DNA from: Moraxella haemolytica
Lineage (GTDB): Bacteria > Pseudomonadota > Gammaproteobacteria > Pseudomonadales > Moraxellaceae
Assembly: GCF_030177935.1 (NCBI RefSeq)
Contig: NZ_CP089974.1
Span: 1,178,001 to 1,242,000, forward strand
Direction: 5' to 3'
Length of the DNA: 64,000 nucleotides
Shown here: piece by piece, positions 9,500 to 19,700 of the stretch
Layout: each line of letters opens with the position of its first letter
Position numbering within the stretch: position 1 is the stretch's first letter
Notes under the pieces: model-generated
The model's input: only the letters and a program-made list of their open reading frames with translations
Told to the model about the DNA's origin: nothing
The model's database searches: none
Position numbers and translations under genes: made by a program

Positions 9500-10339
9500 C
9501 TACAGCAGATTTGCCAAATTCATTTTTATCCATACTTTTGTAAAAATACCCATTTCAAGTAACAGCCAAAACCCCAACGCAAAGATGGGTGTGGCAGATA
9601 ATAACGAATCAATGCGGTCAAGCACACCGCCATGACCAGGTAAAATACTGCCCGAATCCTTAATACCTGCACGGCGTTTAAGCATGGACTCAAACAAATC
9701 ACCCAATACGCTCGCTCCCACCGTCAATGCCGATAGTGCCAAAAACCAAAACAATGCCACCCCAGACAACTGCAAATAATAACCCACGACCGCAGCCACC
9801 ACGCCTGCAGTCAATAGACCACCGACAAGTCCCTCAACCGATTTGTTGGGCGAGACATTAGGAGAAAGTTTGGTCTTACCCAGTTTGCGACCAACAAAAT
9901 ACGCACCGCTATCAGCACACCAAACCAACAAAAAGACATACATCAGCCACCAAGGCGACATCTGCCATAGCCCATACATGGCAGTAATGGCAGCCGTCAA
10001 AATCACACCACCCATGTACACCAAACGGCGACCATACCACTTTTCTTTATTGGGATACTGCTTAACCCACAACAATGCCATCGCCCAAATAACAAGTGAT
10101 GCTGACCACCAAAACACCCATGTTTTTGGAAAAAATATAGAGATGATGGTAATGATGAGCGTAATCAGTACAAACAAGATGGGCTTATTCCACTTAGGCA
10201 TCAGTTTTGTCCATTCATGCGAAGCGATAACCACCCCCACTGCTAGTAGCGGAAGGACAAAAATAGGCATAGAGCTTGCAAACAGTGCAAAGCCAACAAT
10301 GATGACCAGTACGATGGCGGTTCTTATGCGTTGCCACAT
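9500..10339 (-). CDS. cdsA: Phosphatidate cytidylyltransferase CdsA
   Basis: Integral membrane enzyme making CDP-diacylglycerol from phosphatidate and CTP, precursor of all phospholipids. 279 residues with multiple hydrophobic segments. The family signature is seen near the C-terminus: SMLKRRAGIKDSGSILPGHG followed by GVLDRIDS. The start at 10339 overlaps the uppS end by 16 bp and is preceded by GGAG. Member of the conserved uppS-cdsA-dxr-rseP order. Confidence 0.95.
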   Translation of the reverse strand: MWQRIRTAIVLVIIVGFALFASSMPIFVLPLLAVGVVIASHEWTKLMPKWNKPILFVLITLIITIISIFFPKTWVFWWSASLVIWAMALLWVKQYPNKEKWYGRRLVYMGGVILTAAITAMYGLWQMSPWWLMYVFLLVWCADSGAYFVGRKLGKTKLSPNVSPNKSVEGLVGGLLTAGVVAAVVGYYLQLSGVALFWFLALSALTVGASVLGDLFESMLKRRAGIKDSGSILPGHGGVLDRIDSLLSATPIFALGFWLLLEMGIFTKVWIKMNLANLL

Positions 10340-11103
10340 GATGAATACTCCATATTAGTTTGACTCTGGATTTGTTCACTGGTTTTACCAAAACGGCGTT
10401 CACGACCTGCAAACATCGCCATCATCTCGTCTAGTTCCTGTGGCTCAAACTCCGGCCATAGCGTTGGTGTAAAAAACAGCTCCGCATAAGCAGCCTGCCA
10501 CAATAGAAAATTAGAAATGCGATAATCACCGCCTGTGCGAATCAGCATATCTACAGGCGGGCAATCCGACAGCTGAATATGGCGTGCCAAACTCACCTCA
10601 TCAATATCATCAGCACTTATCTCTCCCATCATCGCTTCTTTAACGAGTTCTTTGGTGGCATGGGTAATATCCCAACGACCACCATAGCTAATGGCAATCA
10701 CCAATGTCATCGCTTCAAAATGAGCCGTTTGACGCTCCGCATCTGCCATAAGTCTCTGTAGGTCATCTCTAAGTTGTGTGCGGTCGCCAATAAATCTTAA
10801 ACGAATGCGGTATTTGTGCATTCTAGGCATCTGCTCATGAATGGTTGTTGTCAATAGATTCATCAGCAAATCCACTTCGTCTTTAGGTCTTGCCCAGTTT
10901 TCCGATGAAAAAGCAAACACCGTTAAGACTTGCACACCACGAGCCAAGCAATGCTCAACAATGGGATCAAGTGCATCTTTACCCTTGATATGCCCTTGTC
11001 CTGTGGCAAGCTGATGAGATTTGCCATAGCGATTATTACCGTCCATGATGATGGCAATGTGCTTTGGTATGGTGGCAAGTGGTGGCAAAGCGGTGTTTGT
11101 CAT
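10324..11103 (-). CDS. uppS: Isoprenyl (undecaprenyl) diphosphate synthase UppS
   Basis: cis-Prenyltransferase that builds the C55 carrier lipid for peptidoglycan and surface glycans. 259 residues. Motif HIAIIMDGN (residues ~15-23) holds the catalytic Asp, and RTGGDYRISNFLLWQAAYAE is the C-terminal signature. Two positions differ from the usual forms: GNNRYGK where GNGRWAK is common, and Asp in RTGGD where Glu is usual. Both are conservative and the enzyme is probably active. Overlaps cdsA by 16 bp; 158 bp separate it from frr. Confidence 0.95.
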   Translation of the reverse strand: MTNTALPPLATIPKHIAIIMDGNNRYGKSHQLATGQGHIKGKDALDPIVEHCLARGVQVLTVFAFSSENWARPKDEVDLLMNLLTTTIHEQMPRMHKYRIRLRFIGDRTQLRDDLQRLMADAERQTAHFEAMTLVIAISYGGRWDITHATKELVKEAMMGEISADDIDEVSLARHIQLSDCPPVDMLIRTGGDYRISNFLLWQAAYAELFFTPTLWPEFEPQELDEMMAMFAGRERRFGKTSEQIQSQTNMEYSSCGNA

Positions 11104-11261
11104 AATGTCTTAATCTTCGAGAAAAATTATCAAAAACTTAATAATAACAAAGACTTACAACATAATCTCAAAATTACTCAAATTTTGAAACTTGCGTAAG
11201 TCTTTTTTTGACCTAAAGTCTATTCATCAGAATAAAGCCAGTCTAGGGCATGACCGAACAA

Positions 11262-11816
11262 TCACACTTCCATCAGTTCGTTTTCTTTTTTTGACAGGCG
11301 AGCATCAATGGTTTTAATGAACTCATCGGTAAGTTTTTGAATGTCGTCAGCAGCACGACGCTCATCATCTTCTGAGATTTCTTTATCTTTGACCAAATTT
11401 TTTATGTCGCCAAGCATATCACGGCGGATATTACGCACTGACACACGAGCCGACTCAGCATCAGCACGAGCGATTTTTTGCATATCACGGCGAGTTTCTT
11501 CAGTTAAAGCAGGCATTGGTACACGAATCACATCAGCAGTCATTGGGTTTAGACCCAAATCCGCCTCACGAATCGCCTTATCCACTGCCTGCACCATAGA
11601 GCGATCAAATGGCTGCACCAATAGCGTGCGACTGTCTTCAACATTGATGCTAGCAACTTGGTTTAATGGCATATCAGAGCCATAGTAGCTAACCATCACA
11701 CCTGATAATACACCAGGATGAGCACGACCTGTACGCAACTTAGCAAAGGCATTCTCTAGTGCTTCTAGTGATTTTTGCATACGGCTTTCGCCGTCTTTTT
11801 TAATATCGTTAATCAT
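11262..11816 (-). CDS. frr: Ribosome recycling factor
   Basis: Splits post-termination ribosomes together with EF-G. 184 residues, the standard length. Recognisable RRF sequence: a three-helix-bundle body with [11 protein letters not shown] (residues ~27-37), the [13 protein letters not shown] segment and the [20 protein letters not shown] helix. AGGAAT precedes the ATG at 11816. Lies 59 bp after pyrH, the near-universal pairing. Confidence 0.96.
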   Translation of the reverse strand: MINDIKKDGESRMQKSLEALENAFAKLRTGRAHPGVLSGVMVSYYGSDMPLNQVASINVEDSRTLLVQPFDRSMVQAVDKAIREADLGLNPMTADVIRVPMPALTEETRRDMQKIARADAESARVSVRNIRRDMLGDIKNLVKDKEISEDDERRAADDIQKLTDEFIKTIDARLSKKENELMEV

Positions 11817-11875
11817 ATATATTCCTTAATTATTACTCAAATAAGTAAAACCTAAAAAGTTATTTATGCAACCAA

Positions 11876-12601
11876 TCAGTGATAGACACGAGTACCTTCT
11901 TGTTCGCCCATCACCACATTTAACAGTGCGTTTGATTTATTCATATCAAAGACTTGCAATGGCACATTATGTTCACGACATAAAGCAATAGCAGTCAAAT
12001 CCATCACACCAAGTTTTCTTTCAAGCACCTCATCAAAAGACAAGCTATCATATTTTACAGCGTCCTCATGAATGCTTGGATCTTTGTCATATACACCATC
12101 AACTTTGGTCGCCTTTAGGATAAGACCTGCTTCAATCTCAATACCACGCAAGCAAGCAGCCGTATCGGTGGTAAAAAATGGATTGCCTGTACCAGCAACG
12201 AAGATACACACCTCACCATTATTAAGATGGCGAATCGCCTCACGACTAGAATACGGCTCACCAATCGTTGAGATGGTTAGGGCTGACATCAAGCGTGTCT
12301 TGATATTACGACGCACCAAAGCATCACGCATGGCAAGACCATTCATCACGGTAGCCAACATACCCATTTGGTCGCCTGTAACACGACCAACCAAGCCTTG
12401 TTTTTGTAGGGTGCTACCACGATACAAGTTACCGCCACCAACAACGATGCCCACTTGCACACCCAAGCCACGCAAATGAGCGATAGAAAGGCTCATCTTA
12501 TCAAGAATATCAGCATCAATACCCATATCACGACCGCCCGCCAACGCTTCGCCAGAGAGCTTTAATAGAATACGAGAAAACTTTGGATTTTTATCAGACA
12601 T
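11876..12601 (-). CDS. pyrH: Uridylate kinase PyrH
   Basis: Hexameric UMP kinase of the amino-acid kinase fold; UMP + ATP to UDP + ADP. 241 residues, the same as E. coli. Motifs [13 protein letters not shown] near the N-terminus, VGGGNLYRG, and [19 protein letters not shown] are typical. The frame extends upstream to 12634, but ATG at 12601 (MSDKNPKF) has AAGGTTGG at a good distance and matches the family start. First gene of the envelope cluster. Confidence 0.96.
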   Translation of the reverse strand: MSDKNPKFSRILLKLSGEALAGGRDMGIDADILDKMSLSIAHLRGLGVQVGIVVGGGNLYRGSTLQKQGLVGRVTGDQMGMLATVMNGLAMRDALVRRNIKTRLMSALTISTIGEPYSSREAIRHLNNGEVCIFVAGTGNPFFTTDTAACLRGIEIEAGLILKATKVDGVYDKDPSIHEDAVKYDSLSFDEVLERKLGVMDLTAIALCREHNVPLQVFDMNKSNALLNVVMGEQEGTRVYH

Positions 12602-12893
12602 AACAACCAACCTTGATGAATATTGATTTAGCATGAATAAGACAAGAATGTCTATCTCTTAAAAGTCATGGATAAATTTTTATAATTTTATCACATTTTT
12701 TATTGGATTTGATAATTTTCTTTCACAAGCAATGAACAGACCGTCATTAAACCGACCATCTTAAAAGTCAACCTGACAAATCCATCAATCACTGAACGGC
12801 ATTCTGCTAGCACACTTGAACACTTTTAAGTGCAAATGAACCCGCTTGACTGTACAAATCATACCATCATCTAAAAACACTACCCAATAATAA
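12602..12893. other. Intergenic region upstream of pyrH
   Basis: About 290 bp, AT-rich, between the pyrH start and the terminator of the downstream-lying transporter gene. It must hold the promoter of the pyrH cluster, but I could not choose one convincingly. No gene is seen. Confidence 0.5.
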
Positions 12894-12929
12894 AACAAAA
12901 AACACTCCTACTGCAGAGTGTTTTTTGTT
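12894..12929 (-). terminator. Terminator of the DASS transporter gene
   Basis: Perfect 14-bp stem (12894-12907 with 12916-12929), 8-nt loop, A/T-rich base of the stem. It lies just past the stop at 12953 on the minus strand. Confidence 0.8.
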
Positions 12930-12952
12930 CAAAACAACCGATAAACAAAAAG

Positions 12953-14398
12953 TTACATCCAAAGTAGATATGCCATAACGGTAACAATGACGACCGCAAC
13001 AAGGTTTAATATAAACCCAACCTTCATCATATCGCCCTGCTTAACATGACCTGTACCCATGACAATGGCATTCGGCGGTGTTGCAACAGGCATCATAAAG
13101 GCACATGATGCACCAATGCCAATCACCATCACCAACACCTCTTTGGGCAATCCAAGTACTGCACCAATCGGTGCAAATAATGGCACAAGCAGTGCAGCTG
13201 ATGCAGTATTGCTGGTAAACTCTGTCAAAAAAATGATGAATGTAGCCACCACCAAAATAACCACCAAGGCGGGAGCACCCGCTAACACACCTGAAATCTG
13301 CTCCGCCAATGCCGCTGAAGCACCTGTATTTTTCATAATATTAGACAAAGCAATACCACCACCAAACAGCATGAGTACGCCCCAGTCGGTGTTGTCAGAT
13401 ACCTGTTTCCAATTCACCAAACCCAACATCAATACCACCACAGCTGCAAATAGTGCAATCACGGCATCAGGTGATTTAAAGCCAAAAGCAGTGCCAAGTT
13501 GTTTACCAAAAATCCAGCACACTGCGGTAATTAAAAATACAACAATCGTCAAAATCCGAGATGTCGTCCAAGGAATGTCTTCATGTTCCATGCTGACCTT
13601 TTGACTTAAATTTGGGCGAAGAACAAAATACATGGCAACAAGTAGCACTGGTAGCATAACCATCATCACAGGCAAGCCAAATTTCATCCAGCCAATAAAA
13701 TCCAGACCTAATTCTTTGGCAGCGATGCCATTTGGTGGTGAGCCAATAAAAGTACCGATACCGCCGATAGATGCTGAATAAGCAATGCCCAAAAGTACAA
13801 AAATAAAGGTATTTCTATCTTTTTTAGCATCAACATGGCTTAATAAACCAATCGCCAAAGGTAGCATCATTGCTGCTGTGGCGGTATTACTAATCCACAT
13901 AGACAAAAGACCAGTGGCAGCAAAAATCAATGTAATCGCCCAGCCTAGATGACCCTGAGCTAAGTTTACAATACTAAAAGCAATCTTACGGTCTAGCTTC
14001 TGCACATGAAGGGCTGCTGCTAAAGCAAAACCACCAAAAAACACAAAAATAATCGGATCAGCAAAACTGACTAAAGCCGCTTTGGTATCAAACTCTGGAA
14101 TGCCTATAAACAATGCCAAAAGGGGAACCAAAATTGCTGTTGCTGTGATGTGAATGGCTTCAGTCAACCAAAGAATACCAACAAAGATGGCAAGCCCTAA
14201 GCCCTTGTTTGTCAAAGGCTCAAAAGGTAGCCAGCTGGTTGCTGAAAAATAAGCGATGATTGCCGCAATCACAGTAATAACAAGCCCTTTGACCACATCA
14301 GGACGCACCGCACCTGATGGCGGAGTTTGGTCATCATTGTGCTGATAATCTGTTCTAAGAGAAAAATCGGTCTCTTTTTCTTGGGTTGATTGAACCAT
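12953..14398 (-). CDS. SLC13/DASS family sodium:dicarboxylate (divalent anion) symporter
   Basis: Inner-membrane symporter of the divalent anion:Na+ family (SdcS/VcINDY-like), expected to import C4-dicarboxylates such as succinate or malate. 481 residues with about 11 hydrophobic segments. Both SNT motifs that bind Na+ and substrate are present: SNTATAAMMLP in the first repeat and TSNTASAALLVPL in the second. The N-terminus is a ~35-residue polar tail. ATG at 14398 follows AAAGGTG; an in-frame GTG lies 9 nt upstream. Monocistronic with its own terminator. Exact substrate is inferred. Confidence 0.92.
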   Translation of the reverse strand: MVQSTQEKETDFSLRTDYQHNDDQTPPSGAVRPDVVKGLVITVIAAIIAYFSATSWLPFEPLTNKGLGLAIFVGILWLTEAIHITATAILVPLLALFIGIPEFDTKAALVSFADPIIFVFFGGFALAAALHVQKLDRKIAFSIVNLAQGHLGWAITLIFAATGLLSMWISNTATAAMMLPLAIGLLSHVDAKKDRNTFIFVLLGIAYSASIGGIGTFIGSPPNGIAAKELGLDFIGWMKFGLPVMMVMLPVLLVAMYFVLRPNLSQKVSMEHEDIPWTTSRILTIVVFLITAVCWIFGKQLGTAFGFKSPDAVIALFAAVVVLMLGLVNWKQVSDNTDWGVLMLFGGGIALSNIMKNTGASAALAEQISGVLAGAPALVVILVVATFIIFLTEFTSNTASAALLVPLFAPIGAVLGLPKEVLVMVIGIGASCAFMMPVATPPNAIVMGTGHVKQGDMMKVGFILNLVAVVIVTVMAYLLWM

Positions 14399-14665
14399 AG
14401 AATACACCTTTGGAAAATGGCCACAGACACACTATTGCTGGCACATCTATGGCTTTGTTTACCATCTTTGTCATCATGCAATATCGTCATCATGCAATAT
14501 GACTGTCATGACAAAGACACTTATCAACAACATAATAACACACCGTTTATAATTAGCAAAAGAATTTACCACAACTTGCGTTATTTTCGCAAAACCAACT
14601 CTTAACAAATCATACAATATCCTTTACAATAACCATTTAACGAACAGCGAACAGCAGAGCAACCC

Positions 14666-14878
14666 ATGACAAGCCCAACTACTTTTAAAGACGCTTATCA
14701 AACCCTAAAGACCAATGCCAAAAACCTTGAGCAGGCAGATGAGCTAGACATCGACAACCTAATAACCACCATAGAAGAATCCATTGTCGCCTATAAAGTC
14801 TGTCAAGAGCGAATACAGGCGGTAGAGCAAGCATTAGCACAAGCCTTTGATGATGAGCTAGGTATTGCAGACGAATAG
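14666..14878 (+). CDS. xseB: Exodeoxyribonuclease VII small subunit
   Basis: Small subunit of the XseA/XseB single-strand DNA exonuclease, which degrades both polarities into acid-soluble oligonucleotides. 70 residues, usual length. Helical with the typical pattern TFKDAYQTLKTNAKNLE and an E-rich middle (ITTIEESIVAYKVCQERI). The acidic tail DDELGIADE is typical. xseA is not in the window. Stands alone, converging on pncB through a shared terminator. Confidence 0.85.
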   Translation: MTSPTTFKDAYQTLKTNAKNLEQADELDIDNLITTIEESIVAYKVCQERIQAVEQALAQAFDDELGIADE

Positions 14879-14902
14879 CTCCTTTAACCGCCCAACTCAT
14901 CA

Positions 14903-14940
14903 AAAAACCCTAGCAAAGCAGACCACTTGCTAGGGTTTTT
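14903..14940. terminator. Bidirectional terminator between xseB and pncB
   Basis: Perfect 14-bp stem (14903-14916 with 14927-14940), 10-nt loop, with A-run before and T-run after, so it can serve both converging genes. Confidence 0.85.
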
Positions 14941-14964
14941 AAGATTATAGATTGATGGTTGGGT

Positions 14965-16170
14965 TTATGACTGCACACCAAAAACTTTCTTTAGATACGC
15001 CAAATAAGTATCATCATCAATCATTGTTTTGCCAGGGCTATCAGAGAGCTTGGCGACAGGCTGACCGTTACACTCAACAAGTTTTAACACGATATTAAGC
15101 TGAGTTAGACCCATGTCATTGGTCAGATTAGTGCCGATACCAAAACCTGTCTTAATGCGAGTTTTAAAATACTCGTGAAGCTCCCACGCTTTTTGTAGTG
15201 TCAGTCCATCACTAAAAGTTAAAGTTTTGGTTTTTGGGTCAATTTTTAGACTTTCGTAATGAGCAATAGCCTTATTACCCCATTCATACGGATCGCCTGA
15301 ATCATGACGCAGCCCATCAAACAGCTTAGCAAAATACAAATCAAAATCACGCAAGAACGCATCCATGCCCACCACATCAGTTAAAGCAATGCCCAAATCC
15401 CCTCGATACTCACGCACCCACGACTCAAGTGCCGCCTTTTGACTGTCTCGCAGGCGAACATCTAAGGCTTGAAATGCCTGCATGAATTCATGAGCCATCG
15501 TACCGATTGGGGTTAGGTTCAGCTCTTTGGCAAGGTACACATTGGAAGTGCCTTTAAAAATACTCGGAGAAGCTTTGGCAAGCGTACGAACCACATGGTA
15601 TTGCCACTCCTTTGAATAACGCCGTCTTGTGCCAAAATCCACCACGGCAAATTCAGGATTATGTATGTCTGAGCGTTGCAACATTTCATAATGTTTAATC
15701 ATGCTCACTTTTTCATCAAGGCGTCTTTGTCCTTCGTTTCGAACATGTTCATTATCAAGTCTTTGATAATACAGCTCATTAACAATCGATAGCACAAAAA
15801 TCTCAAAGAACATCGCTTGAATCATCGCCCCTTCTATCTTAATATGCAGATGATTATCATCATCAGTAGACACTGTGATAAAACGGCGTTTTAATTGAAA
15901 TAATTCTAGATAATCAACAAAATCAGGCTTGATAAAGCGTAAATCTCTAAGATAATCTAATTCATCTTGCTTGAATTTTAATTCGCATAATGCATCAAGC
16001 TGAGCTTCTAGGTCATCTTTAATGTCTGCCACAGGATAGGCTGTATCGTCATTATTACGACAGCGGAACTGATATACACCATGCGTCTGAGGGAACTGAT
16101 GCAGCATTGCTTGAAGCATGGTGAATTTGTATAAGTCATTATCCAGTAAAGAGGTGGTAATTAGCTTCAT
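14965..16170 (-). CDS. pncB: Nicotinate phosphoribosyltransferase
   Basis: NAD salvage: nicotinate + PRPP to nicotinate mononucleotide. 401 residues, the usual gammaproteobacterial length. The N-terminus [20 protein letters not shown] is diagnostic; FGTRRRYS (near residue 180), [20 protein letters not shown] with the phosphorylated His, and RHDSGDP (near 288) are all present. Monocistronic, ending at a terminator shared with xseB. Confidence 0.96.
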   Translation of the reverse strand: MKLITTSLLDNDLYKFTMLQAMLHQFPQTHGVYQFRCRNNDDTAYPVADIKDDLEAQLDALCELKFKQDELDYLRDLRFIKPDFVDYLELFQLKRRFITVSTDDDNHLHIKIEGAMIQAMFFEIFVLSIVNELYYQRLDNEHVRNEGQRRLDEKVSMIKHYEMLQRSDIHNPEFAVVDFGTRRRYSKEWQYHVVRTLAKASPSIFKGTSNVYLAKELNLTPIGTMAHEFMQAFQALDVRLRDSQKAALESWVREYRGDLGIALTDVVGMDAFLRDFDLYFAKLFDGLRHDSGDPYEWGNKAIAHYESLKIDPKTKTLTFSDGLTLQKAWELHEYFKTRIKTGFGIGTNLTNDMGLTQLNIVLKLVECNGQPVAKLSDSPGKTMIDDDTYLAYLKKVFGVQS

Positions 16171-16407
16171 GAGTGTTATAAAATAATGAAAGAAAATGAT
16201 TCATCATACACCATTTTCACCAAAAAGTCGTCTTATTTTTGAGATAGTTGCATAAAATCTTACAGAAATTTACCAAACTTTTCAAGCACTGCATCAATCT
16301 TTGTGTATATTGGCACTTTCTTCAGCCCATTTTTTAATCCAAAGTTGGATTTATTAAGTCCCTGCGATGGTTTAAATCATGGTTTTATCCATCATTTTGC
16401 TCTTTTG

Positions 16408-16416
16408 TGCTATAAT
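16408..16416 (+). promoter_or_regulatory. lipB: Extended -10 promoter element ahead of lipB
   Basis: TGCTATAAT (TG at 16408-16409, hexamer 16411-16416) is a consensus extended -10 with no good -35. It lies downstream of the ATG at 16379 and 32 nt before the ATG at 16448, which argues for the latter as the real start. Confidence 0.5.
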
Positions 16417-16447
16417 AATAAAATTGGTAGTGCATCGGAAAAAAATA

Positions 16448-17170
16448 ATGACCAGTCTTAAACTTAACGATTTTTCGCCACCAGAAGTCCCTGAATTTCT
16501 AATCAAAACCCTATCCAACGCCGAGTATACCGACACACATACAGCAATGCTTGAGCGAACCCTTGTGAAGATTGATGCCAAAAAACAAAGCACGCCTATC
16601 TGTGATGAACTGTGGCTGGTGGAACATGATGATGTCTATACACTTGGGCAGGCAGGCAAAAAAGAACACATTCTTTATGATAACGGCACACCCATCATTC
16701 ATACCGACCGTGGCGGTCAGGTAACTTGGCATGGAACAGGTCAGCTTACCGTCTATTTCTTGTGGGATTTGCACGCCATTGGCTTTGGCGTGCGAGATTT
16801 GGTCAGTCATGCCGAACAAGCCATTGAAGACATCGTCAACGACTATCTGCCCAATGCTCTGGTTGCTCGTGCCAGACGAGATGCTCCTGGAGTATATATT
16901 TATAATTCTGATGGCGATATGTTAGGTAAAATCGCAAGTTTGGGCTTTAAAATTAAGCACGGACACAGCTATCATGGCATCGCCATCAACCTAACAAACG
17001 ATTTATCCGCCTTTAATACCATCAATCCTTGTGGCTATGCTGGCATGACGATGGTTAAACTTGAGCAGTTTGGTCAATTTAACAGTAATCAAACGCACGA
17101 ACTTATTCTCAAATTCATACACAATCTACAAAAAAGGCATGAAGGCGAGATTGCACTTAGAGCCATTTAA
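16448..17170 (+). CDS. lipB: Octanoyl-ACP:protein N-octanoyltransferase LipB
   Basis: Transfers octanoyl groups from ACP to lipoyl domains of 2-oxoacid dehydrogenases and GcvH. 240 residues. Motif RGGQVTWHGTGQL near residue 87 (the usual form is HGPGQ), the catalytic Lys in GKIASLGFKI near 160 and the catalytic Cys in NPCGYAGM near 193. The frame is open from an ATG at 16379, but that part is hydrophobic, unlike LipB, and precedes the likely promoter. lipA is not adjacent. Confidence 0.93.
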   Translation: MTSLKLNDFSPPEVPEFLIKTLSNAEYTDTHTAMLERTLVKIDAKKQSTPICDELWLVEHDDVYTLGQAGKKEHILYDNGTPIIHTDRGGQVTWHGTGQLTVYFLWDLHAIGFGVRDLVSHAEQAIEDIVNDYLPNALVARARRDAPGVYIYNSDGDMLGKIASLGFKIKHGHSYHGIAINLTNDLSAFNTINPCGYAGMTMVKLEQFGQFNSNQTHELILKFIHNLQKRHEGEIALRAI

Positions 17171-17232
17171 TATTACAATGACTTCGTTTTTTATATTACT
17201 TTTCACTTAGTAAACCCAATTGGAGAATATCA

Positions 17233-17769
17233 ATGGTAGATTTTAACAAAATTCTAGACGCAGGCGATGTTGATGGTGGCAAAATCAATGTCGTGGTGGA
17301 AATCCCAACAGGCTCTAACCACAAAATCGAGTGGAACCGTGAATTGGCCTGCTTTGAGCTTGACCGTGTTGAGCCCATTTCCTTTGCCAAACCTTGCAAT
17401 TATGGTTTTATTCCGCAAACCTTAGATGAAGACGGAGATGAGTTAGACGCACTGATTTTAACCGAACAACCATTAACAACTGGTATTTTCTTAAAGGCTA
17501 AAGTCATTGGTGTGATGAAATTCGTTGATGATGGCGAAGTGGACGACAAAATTATTGTTGTACCAGCAGACGACCGCAACAACGGCAACGCTTATAACAG
17601 CCTAGAAGACCTACCAAACCAACTCATCAAACAGCTAGAATTCCATTTTAACCACTACAAGGACCTAAAAAAAGCTGGCACTACTAAAGTGGAAGGTTTC
17701 TTTGGTATTGATGAAGCCAAAGCGGTCATTAAAGAAAGTCAAAAACGCTGGATAGACAGTACTCAATAA
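17233..17769 (+). CDS. ppa: Inorganic pyrophosphatase (family I)
   Basis: Cytoplasmic soluble pyrophosphatase, Mg2+-dependent. 178 residues, usual for bacterial family I. The signature DEDGDELDALIL (near residues 65-76) provides the metal-binding aspartates; EIPTGSNHKIEWNRE near 23-37 and the RWIDSTQ C-terminal region are typical. GGAG lies 7 nt before the ATG. Followed by a strong hairpin terminator. Confidence 0.96.
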   Translation: MVDFNKILDAGDVDGGKINVVVEIPTGSNHKIEWNRELACFELDRVEPISFAKPCNYGFIPQTLDEDGDELDALILTEQPLTTGIFLKAKVIGVMKFVDDGEVDDKIIVVPADDRNNGNAYNSLEDLPNQLIKQLEFHFNHYKDLKKAGTTKVEGFFGIDEAKAVIKESQKRWIDSTQ

Positions 17770-17801
17770 AAAAATAATCATCACTCATTGATGATGCATA
17801 T

Positions 17802-17829
17802 AAAAATAGTCCACTTTTGGACTATTTTT
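17802..17829. terminator. Bidirectional terminator between ppa and the DUF1275 gene
   Basis: Perfect 12-bp stem (17802-17813 with 17818-17829), CTTT loop, A-run and T-run on either side. It separates converging genes. Confidence 0.85.
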
Positions 17830-17840
17830 ATTGGCTGTAT

Positions 17841-18548
17841 TTAGGGGTTGTTTTTTGATTGAAACACCCTTGTTAGATAAACCATCACACAGTCGTACCA
17901 CTTTTCCATATGCCGATAGCTCACCGCTGCCACAAAGATAATGACCATCGGTAGTAGCATAGAAAAATACCCAACCTTACGATACAGCACCACCGCCATA
18001 AAACCACCCACAACAAAACTCCACCACAAGGCACTTAGCACAATCACTCGGCTAAACTTTACCTTGCGATCAGCCAGCCAATGACCGACCATCGCCCCCA
18101 AATCTGAAGTCGTACCGGTCAGATGTGTGGTGCGAATTACCGTGCCATGATAGGTTGTTACCATAGAATTTTGTAATCCGCACGCCATTGCAATCATCAT
18201 CTGTCCAAAATCACTGTCATTCATGTACAATGCCAAACTTAATGCCAACAAAGCAACCTCAAGGTACATTGCCAAACCATAGTTACGATTGATGTGCAAC
18301 TCACTACCACCAACGATAAAACCGCTTAGTACAGAGCCTGCCCAAAATGACGCAATTGAAATCAAAAACAGCTTCATGTTTGGCCAATCGGCAGACAAAG
18401 CTGCCACCGCCAAAGCACTGACATTACCCGTCACATGCGATGCCGAAATGTGCGTAAAGCCCATGAGTGCAGTGGTGTTTAGTACCCCTGCACAAAACGC
18501 CAGCACCACCGCACCACAGAGTACCCAACTTGGAATTTTATCCATCAT
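17841..18548 (-). CDS. YoaK/DUF1275 family membrane protein
   Basis: Integral membrane protein of about 235 residues with six hydrophobic segments. The conserved DUF1275 features are visible: CAGVLNTTALMGF near the N-terminus, SHVTGNVS, and a middle block MACGLQNSMVTTYHGTVIRTTHLTGTTSDLG. Family function is not established; a transport role is often supposed. Alone between two terminators, so probably its own unit. Confidence 0.85.
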   Translation of the reverse strand: MMDKIPSWVLCGAVVLAFCAGVLNTTALMGFTHISASHVTGNVSALAVAALSADWPNMKLFLISIASFWAGSVLSGFIVGGSELHINRNYGLAMYLEVALLALSLALYMNDSDFGQMMIAMACGLQNSMVTTYHGTVIRTTHLTGTTSDLGAMVGHWLADRKVKFSRVIVLSALWWSFVVGGFMAVVLYRKVGYFSMLLPMVIIFVAAVSYRHMEKWYDCVMVYLTRVFQSKNNP

Positions 18549-18600
18549 TAAAACAGTAACAACAAAAACAATGTATCATTTTAATCATTTTTTAATAAAA

Positions 18601-18639
18601 ATAAAAGCACAAAACTCATCATTGGTCTTGTGCTTTTAT
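18601..18639 (-). terminator. Terminator of fabI
   Basis: Perfect 12-bp stem (18601-18612 with 18628-18639), 15-nt loop, directly after the fabI stop on the minus strand with a T-rich downstream run. Confidence 0.8.
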
Positions 18640-18674
18640 CATTACCAAAAAAATGGTCAATTCAGTGAAATGAT

Positions 18675-19496
18675 TTATTCATCATCGCCTGTCATCGCCA
18701 TGATTTGCTCGCTAATGGCAACTGTATTAAAACCTGCGTCCACAAATAAGATTTCACCTGTTATGCCACTTGCCCAAGGCGACAATAAAAATAGTGCGGC
18801 ATTACCCACCTCTTGCTGACTGACATTGCGTTGCAGTGGAGCGATTTTTTCACTGACATCGAGCATACGGCGAAATGATTTAATACCGCTTGCTGCCAAT
18901 GTGCGAATTGGACCAGCACTGATGGCATTAACACGGATGCCTTGAGCACCTAATGAGCTAGCAAGATAACGCACTGACGCTTCAAGGCTTGCCTTTGCCA
19001 TACCCATCACATTATAATTTGGTAATACAGAAATACTACCTTCGTAAGTTAGGGTGAGTAGTGAGCCTTTGCGAGCCGTCAATAGCTCACGCCCTGCCTT
19101 GGCTAGAGCCACAAAGCTATAACTTGAGATGTCATGAGCGATGCTCGAGCCTTCACGAGTGGTCGCCGTGGTAAAATCACCATCTAGCTGGTCAGCAGGA
19201 GCAAAGCCAATGGCGTGTACAATACCATTTACACCCCCATCTTCGCCCTGACCCCAAATTTTGGTAATCTCATCAAAGCAAGCATGGATAGATTCATCAG
19301 ATGCCACATCACACTCAATGACTGCTGTCGCACCGAATACTTCTGCTGCCATCTCAACACGCTTTTTAATCTTATCATTAGGATAAGTAAAAATTAGATC
19401 CGCACCCTCACGGTGCAGACTTTCAGCAATCGCCCAAGCGATAGATAGCTTGCTTGCGATACCTGTTACAACAAAACGCTGACCCTTTAATAGCAT
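18675..19496 (-). CDS. fabI: Enoyl-[acyl-carrier-protein] reductase (NADH) FabI
   Basis: Last reductive step of the fatty acid elongation cycle; the triclosan target. 273 residues. N-terminal cofactor motif [29 protein letters not shown], and the catalytic Tyr-x6-Lys in YNVMGMAK near residues 160-167, followed by [13 protein letters not shown]. The upstream GTG at 19502 is in frame, but ATG at 19496 has AGGGGTG ahead of it. Ends MAMTGDDE, an acidic tail. Confidence 0.96.
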   Translation of the reverse strand: MLLKGQRFVVTGIASKLSIAWAIAESLHREGADLIFTYPNDKIKKRVEMAAEVFGATAVIECDVASDESIHACFDEITKIWGQGEDGGVNGIVHAIGFAPADQLDGDFTTATTREGSSIAHDISSYSFVALAKAGRELLTARKGSLLTLTYEGSISVLPNYNVMGMAKASLEASVRYLASSLGAQGIRVNAISAGPIRTLAASGIKSFRRMLDVSEKIAPLQRNVSQQEVGNAALFLLSPWASGITGEILFVDAGFNTVAISEQIMAMTGDDE

Positions 19497-19700
19497 AATC
19501 ACCCCTAACAGTTATGGTAAAAGTTTTGACAATCTTTATAAATTATAGCATGATTTTAAAGAAATGGCTAAAATTTAGTACAAATGTAAACTTTTTTATG
19601 GTGTTCGGGTATAAAAGCAAGCTCAATCTTATTAGGGCGGCAGCTTTTTTAATACCAAATCAAAAATAAACATTCCAATAGTTTATAACTACTCAGACAT

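Noticed and set aside
11149-11205. Inverted repeat (AAAGACTTAC / GTAAGTCTTT) between uppS and frr as a terminator
   Set aside because: The loop is 37 nt, and the T-run is on the side that would serve plus-strand transcription, where there is no gene.
12072-13604. Long plus-strand frames opposite pyrH and the DASS transporter
   Set aside because: Both are antisense shadows of well-supported genes; their sequence has no motif.
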